The notes beneath the pieces were generated by a model that saw only the letters and a program-made list of their open reading frames with translations, searched no databases and was not told the origin of the DNA. DNA of 64,000 nucleotides from Roseomonas indoligenes (GTDB lineage: Bacteria > Pseudomonadota > Alphaproteobacteria > Acetobacterales > Acetobacteraceae), in NCBI RefSeq assembly GCF_017813365.1, contig NZ_JAGIZA010000008.1, positions 62,001-126,000 of the forward strand, in the 5' to 3' direction. Positions within the stretch are counted from its first letter, which is position 1; every line of letters starts with the position of its first letter. Made by a program: the position numbers and the translations under genes. Shown here piece by piece: positions 60,310 to 64,000 of this stretch.

Positions 60310-61548
60310 CTACCGCCCCGGCGCCCCGCCGCGCGGGGCCGCATCGGGCCCGCGCCCGCCCCCTCCGGCGCCTCCGCCGGGGGTATCCGGGCCCGGCCGG
60401 TCGCCGCGCCCGGCCGCCTCGGCGCGGCCGGGGCTGTCCCAACGGCCCCCGGCGCCGCGCTCCAGCCCGCGGCGGCCCTCGAAGCCGCGGTCGGGCATGG
60501 GGGCCCGTTCGCCCCGCGGGGCCTCGGGCGCGGCGCGGCCGGCCGGGGCGGCGGAGGGGCCGTTGGGTCCGCCGCGCAGCTCCACCACGCGCCGGCCGGG
60601 GGCGCCCATGGCACCGGGACCGGCGGGCACCGAAAGCCCGGGGCCGAGCAGCAGCCGGCCGCCGCCGGAGACTGTCCAGGCCTCGATCAGCACGCGGCCG
60701 GCGCCGAAATAGGCGGGCGGGTCCCACATCAGCCGGTCGCGCTCCACCGAATCGGCCAGCAGCACGCCGTCCTGCATCCGCCCGCGCGCGATCACCGCGC
60801 CGTCCGGCGGCAGTTCCACCCCCGGCGCGACGCGGAGGGGGAGGTTGCCGATCCGCGCGGGACCGCCCAGGCGTGTGAGGCGGCCGAAGACGAGGGTGGC
60901 GCCGCCGGCCGGGCGCGGGTCGATCCGGGTGGCGGTGAGACTGCCGTCGGGCGCGCGCAGGCCGCTGACGAGAACGGCCTCCCCCACCCGCCAGGCGCGG
61001 CCGGCCGGCAGGGCGCCGGCGGTGGCCACGCGCTGGCCGGCGACGCGGATCGCGCCGTCCTCGACGGCCTCAACCGTGCCGGCCAGCTCGTGGCGCAGGC
61101 CGATGCGGCGGGCGCGCAGGGCGCCGTCCGGGCCCGTCGCCTCCACCACCACCACCTGGCCGACGCGCAGCGCGGCGGGGGTGAGGGGGCCGTCCGCTGC
61201 CTCCACCGGCTGGTCCGGGTCGTAGGCCACGTGCAGGCCGTTCACGCAGATGCTGGCGAAGCCGGTGACGACACCGACGATCCCGAGGCTGGGGCTCCCG
61301 GTGCCGCCGATCCCGCGCTCGCCCTCCGCCGATGCGAGAATCCCGGTGCCGCCAATGCCGCGCTCACCCTCGGCCAGCGGCGGGGGGCCGCCATCCCGGC
61401 CGATGCGGCAGAGACCGGCCGGGGCCGCCATGGGCACGGGGGCGGGCGGCTGGGCGGTGCAGGCGGCCAGCAGCAGCCCCGCCAGGCATGCGGCGAAGGC
61501 CAGTCGCTCCGCGCGGGGCGGGGGGAGGGGACGCGACATCCGGCTCAC
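60310..61548 (-). CDS. DUF5666-family lipoprotein
   Basis: 412 residues. The lipoprotein signal ends in the lipobox LLAAC (about residue 30), then a tandem repeat AEGERGIGGTGxxxS (twice), a DUF5666 beta domain starting GVVTGFASICVNGLHVAYD, and several related beta units (GQVVVVEATGPDGALRARRI). The last 100 residues are Gly/Arg/Pro-rich. GTG 61548 overlaps the previous stop; ATG 61539 is also possible. Often found next to DUF6502 genes, as here. Function unknown. Confidence 0.78.
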   Translation of the reverse strand: MSRMSRPLPPPRAERLAFAACLAGLLLAACTAQPPAPVPMAAPAGLCRIGRDGGPPPLAEGERGIGGTGILASAEGERGIGGTGSPSLGIVGVVTGFASICVNGLHVAYDPDQPVEAADGPLTPAALRVGQVVVVEATGPDGALRARRIGLRHELAGTVEAVEDGAIRVAGQRVATAGALPAGRAWRVGEAVLVSGLRAPDGSLTATRIDPRPAGGATLVFGRLTRLGGPARIGNLPLRVAPGVELPPDGAVIARGRMQDGVLLADSVERDRLMWDPPAYFGAGRVLIEAWTVSGGGRLLLGPGLSVPAGPGAMGAPGRRVVELRGGPNGPSAAPAGRAAPEAPRGERAPMPDRGFEGRRGLERGAGGRWDSPGRAEAAGRGDRPGPDTPGGGAGGGGRGPDAAPRGGAPGR

Positions 61549-62381
61549 CCTTCCGGTGCCGCCCGCGGCTCGTCCTCGGCGTAGAGGTAGATGCCGAGGT
61601 TCACCCGCCGCGTCGGCTCCCCGGGCCCGGCCTCGCCGGCTTCCAGCAGCGAGAGGGCGAGGCGGTTCATCTCCAGCAGCAGGCGTTGCGCGCCATCGCG
61701 CCCCGCCGCCTCCAGCCGCGCGGCGGCCTCCGGGGGCAGGCGGTCGTAGTGCAGGCTGCGGTCGAAGAAGGGCGGCATTCCGCCCGCGGAGATGTTGGCG
61801 CCGGCCGCCGCGATGTGGTCGTGCAGGTTGCGGGCGAAGTAGAAGAGCCGCCCCTCCAGGTCCTCGCTGGGCAGGTAGGCGGCGACGTTCAGCCGCAGCC
61901 GCTCGTCCGGGCCGGCGGTGACCACGCCCCCCTCCAGCCAGCCGTCCAGCACGGCGCGCGGCCGGACATCGGTGGTGACGGAAGCAACCAGCGCATCGAA
62001 GGAGGGCTCTCCGGCGGGGGCGCTGCGGGGCAGGGGCAGGGGGCGGCCCTCCGCATCCGCATAGCCGGGCAGGCCAAGCCAGCGGGCGATCACCTGGCTG
62101 CCCAGCGTCACCACGGCCGGAACCTCCTCAACCTCGCGTGGGGTCTCCCGCAGGCGTCGCAGCTCCTTGCGGTGAACGCCAGTGAGAAGGCTGAGGCGGC
62201 TATCCGTCCGTCCGCGCGCGTCCTCCGCCATGCTCGCCGCCACCTCCACGTAGAGGCCGCGCAGCAGCTCCGCCAGCACGGGAAAGGTGAAGCCGGCGCG
62301 GATCAGCAGCCGCACCAGCGGGCGCAACAGGCGGCGGAGGGGGCGGAGCAGGGTGTCCGCCGGCGGGGGCGAGGGGGGCAT
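61545..62381 (-). CDS. DUF6502-family protein with HTH
   Basis: 278 residues. Helical N-terminal domain with an HTH-like segment (DSRLSLLTGVHRKELRRLRE, about residue 60), a middle part (VDRP..DGWLEGGVV-type winged region), and a C-terminal helical part. The gene overlaps the DUF5666 gene by GTGA. No good ribosome site is seen for ATG 62381; ATG 62423 would add 14 residues but overlaps the palindrome. It probably binds the twin palindromes upstream. Confidence 0.7.
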   Translation of the reverse strand: MPPSPPPADTLLRPLRRLLRPLVRLLIRAGFTFPVLAELLRGLYVEVAASMAEDARGRTDSRLSLLTGVHRKELRRLRETPREVEEVPAVVTLGSQVIARWLGLPGYADAEGRPLPLPRSAPAGEPSFDALVASVTTDVRPRAVLDGWLEGGVVTAGPDERLRLNVAAYLPSEDLEGRLFYFARNLHDHIAAAGANISAGGMPPFFDRSLHYDRLPPEAAARLEAAGRDGAQRLLLEMNRLALSLLEAGEAGPGEPTRRVNLGIYLYAEDEPRAAPEG

Positions 62382-62423
62382 GGAGTCCAGCAGAGGCCGG
62401 CCCGTTCCATAGCACGCTGTCAT

Positions 62424-62469
62424 TGTGGGAAAAAGTCCCACATTGGATTGACGTGGGAAATTTTCCCAC
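62424..62469. promoter_or_regulatory. Twin GTGGGA palindromes between DUF6502 and kinase genes
   Basis: TGTGGGAAAAAGTCCCACA (62424-62442) and GTGGGAAATTTTCCCAC (62453-62469, perfect 8-1-8). Centres are 28 bases apart. They lie in the 129-base divergent gap, with the AT-rich cores expected of an operator or promoter region. Confidence 0.7.
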
Positions 62470-62510
62470 ATAACCTCCGGCCAGCCCACCCAGGTTCCCG
62501 AACGCCCCTG

Positions 62511-63200
62511 ATGGATCGCCCGAACATGACCTTCCTCTCCGCCCGCTCCCTGCGCCACGACACGCCCTGGTCCGCCCTGCCGCCCCGCCCGGCTGCCGGG
62601 ACCCGCGAGGCGGAGGCGGTCTCGATCGGCCTGCTGCGGCACCACACGAAGAACGCGCTGCAGCGCATCCTCTCCGAGGTCTCCAAGGTGCGGGGCCTGG
62701 AGGAGACGCGGGAGGGGCAGAGGCTGATGCTGGAGGTGGAGCGGCGCGTCATGCTCAGCGCCGCCCTCTCCAACGCCCTTTTCGGCTTCACCCATGCACC
62801 GGGTGGCATGGAGGACCGGCTGCGCTCCGTCTGCGAGGCGACGCTGGAACTGATGGGCGACCCCGACCAGATCCTGCGCCTGGCCGTGACCGTGGAGGGA
62901 GACTGCCCCGTTCCGCTACGCCCGACCGCCCTGCGGGCCGCGCACGAGATGGTGGGGAACGCCGTGAAGCACGGCATGCACGCCCGCCTGGTCGGCCATA
63001 TCCAGGTCTGCCTCTCCTCCGCGGAGGGCTGGACGCGGCTGGTGGTGGAGGATGACGGCTGGGGCTACTGCGGCGCGCGCGACGGCGGGGAAGGCCTGGA
63101 CCTGCTCCGCGCTCTGGCCGGGCTGCACGAGGGTACGACGACCCTGGAGCGCATCCAGGACGGCACGCGCGCCACGATGGACCTGCCGCACGGGCCGTAG
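62511..63200 (+). CDS. Cytoplasmic histidine kinase-like protein without a sensor domain
   Basis: 229 residues: phosphoacceptor helix LLRHHTKNALQRILSEV (about residue 40, HisKA_2-like), N-box EMVGNAVKHGM (about 145) and G-box VVEDDGWGY, then GLDLLRALAGLHEG. This resembles the histidine-transfer/ATPase core of HWE/HisKA_2 kinases with no sensor or membrane part. The ATP-binding boxes are short, so activity is not certain; no response regulator gene is adjacent. ATG 62511. Confidence 0.72.
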   Translation: MDRPNMTFLSARSLRHDTPWSALPPRPAAGTREAEAVSIGLLRHHTKNALQRILSEVSKVRGLEETREGQRLMLEVERRVMLSAALSNALFGFTHAPGGMEDRLRSVCEATLELMGDPDQILRLAVTVEGDCPVPLRPTALRAAHEMVGNAVKHGMHARLVGHIQVCLSSAEGWTRLVVEDDGWGYCGARDGGEGLDLLRALAGLHEGTTTLERIQDGTRATMDLPHGP

Positions 63201-63240
63201 GACCTTGCGCTCGGGTCATCCTGCCCTGCGCTTGTTCTGA

Positions 63241-63476
63241 TCGGTCCCGAGCCAAGGGCCTGAGGCCCTTGGATCCCCGTCTGGCTGCCGCCCGCGCCGT
63301 CCTGACATGGGATTTCGGCGTGAGGGGATTGATCCTGCCCTTGCAGTCGCCTGAGGTCATCGACCTCAGGCGCACCGTCAGGCGAGCCAAACCAACTCGA
63401 CGAAAAAGATGATGGATTCGAAGCACTGCTTCGAACGGGTCCGGGGAGAGGAAGAATTCCTTCGTCCTCTCCCCGG
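63241..63476 (-). repeat. Structured intergenic repeat, copy 4
   Basis: Same orientation as copies 2 and 3. Palindrome 63441-63476, stem CGCCTGAGGTC/GACCTCAGGCG after CCTGCCCTTGCAGT, and GC hairpin CCAAGGGCC/GGCCCTTGG. An extra hairpin TTCGAAGCACTGCTTCGAA is inserted next to the palindrome. Lies between convergent genes. Confidence 0.8.
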
Positions 63477-63483
63477 GGCAGCG

Positions 63484-64000
63484 TCACGCCCCCGGCTTGT
63501 GCACCCGCAGCGGCCCGAAGCTCTGCGCGACCGGCATTACCTGTAGCGTGTTGATGTTCACGCGGGCAGGGCGGGAGGCGACCCAGTGGACGGCATCCGC
63601 GATGTCCTCCGGCGTCAGCGCCTCCGCGCCCTGGTAGACGGCCGCTGCCTTGGAGTCGTCGCCGTGGAAGCGGACGTTGCTGAACTCCGTGCCGCCGACG
63701 AGGCCGGGCTCGATATCCGTCACGCGCACGGGCGTGCCGAAGAGGTCGGCGCGAAGGTTGAGGGAGAAGTGGCGCACGAAGGCCTTGGTGGCGCCGTAGA
63801 CATTGCCGCCGGGATAGGGCCACTCCCCGGCGGTGGAGCCGATGTTGACGATGTGGCCGCGCCCGCGCTCCACCATGCCCGGCAGCACCGCGTGGGTGAG
63901 GTACATCAGCCCCTTCACGTTGGTGTCCACCATGGCGTCCCAGTCGTCGAGATCTGCCTTCTGCGCGGGCTGTAGGCCGAGGGCGAGGCCGGCATTGTTC
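63484..64000 (-). CDS. SDR-family oxidoreductase, YdfG-like (5' end beyond window)
   Basis: The last 172 residues of a short-chain dehydrogenase: NNAGLALG, then VNIGSTAGEWPYPGGNVYGATKAF, with the catalytic Ser-Tyr-Lys (Tyr and Lys in YGATK), DIEPGLVGGTEF, and a normal C-terminus (VHWVASRPARVNINTLQVMP). Closest in style to YdfG, an NADP-dependent 3-hydroxy acid dehydrogenase. The nucleotide-binding start lies past the window edge. Converges on repeat copy 4. Confidence 0.87.
   Translation of the reverse strand, partial: NNAGLALGLQPAQKADLDDWDAMVDTNVKGLMYLTHAVLPGMVERGRGHIVNIGSTAGEWPYPGGNVYGATKAFVRHFSLNLRADLFGTPVRVTDIEPGLVGGTEFSNVRFHGDDSKAAAVYQGAEALTPEDIADAVHWVASRPARVNINTLQVMPVAQSFGPLRVHKPGA

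Overview
The window is a very GC-rich chromosomal stretch of an alphaproteobacterium. Acetobacteraceae, and within it a Roseomonas-like organism, is the best fit. This rests on style: Bug-type tricarboxylate receptors, the gene families present, ATGA/GTGA-coupled operons and dense GC-rich coding. No rRNA or tRNA gene was seen to confirm it.

Left part (1-18 kb): the end of a molybdopterin hydroxylase gene and a dihydroxyphthalate decarboxylase-like gene; a TetR regulator divergent from an RND efflux pair with two palindromic operators between them; a LysR regulator divergent from a four-gene coupled operon (Bug receptor, 2-hydroxyacid dehydrogenase, enoyl-CoA hydratase, NDP-forming acyl-CoA ligase) that looks like uptake and degradation of an organic acid; then topB and rpoD, transcribed divergently.

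Middle (18-31.5 kb and 52.7-55.1 kb): an exopolysaccharide locus. Minus-strand genes encode a CapD-like sugar dehydratase/epimerase, two glycosyltransferases, UDP-GlcNAc 2-epimerase, a DegT-type aminotransferase, an initiating sugar-phosphate transferase, a Wzy/WaaL-type polymerase or ligase, a Wzz-like protein and a heparinase II/III-like protein. Divergent from them is a gene for an SLBB-repeat outer-membrane export protein, which is cut in two.

The cut is a 20.7-kb island (31950-52674) bounded by a 24-bp perfect direct repeat that lies inside the export gene, in the same reading frame on both sides. Precise excision would rebuild a 956-codon gene. The island has a P4-type integrase, an AlpA-like regulator, a primase-like protein, a DUF927 helicase-like protein, a Nu1-like small terminase and one baseplate protein, but no recognisable large terminase, portal or capsid gene. 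That is the make-up of a phage satellite or heavily reduced prophage. A ribbon-helix-helix repressor with a clear inverted operator divides it: leftward phage-type operon on one side, rightward cargo on the other. The cargo is an unusual row of small XRE regulators, intact, decayed or reduced to C-terminal tails, alternating with small membrane proteins and lipoproteins.

Right part (55-64 kb): a small membrane protein, a class I/II aminotransferase, an ATP-grasp PurD-like protein, an MsbA-type ABC exporter, a metallophosphoesterase, a DUF5666 lipoprotein coupled to a DUF6502 protein, a sensorless histidine kinase divergent from these over twin palindromes, and the end of an SDR gene.

Two unnamed repeat families stand out. 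A structured repeat of about 250 bp occurs four times in intergenic gaps, with a stem whose two sides change together between copies. A hairpin/tandem repeat of about 120 bp occurs three times in the island.
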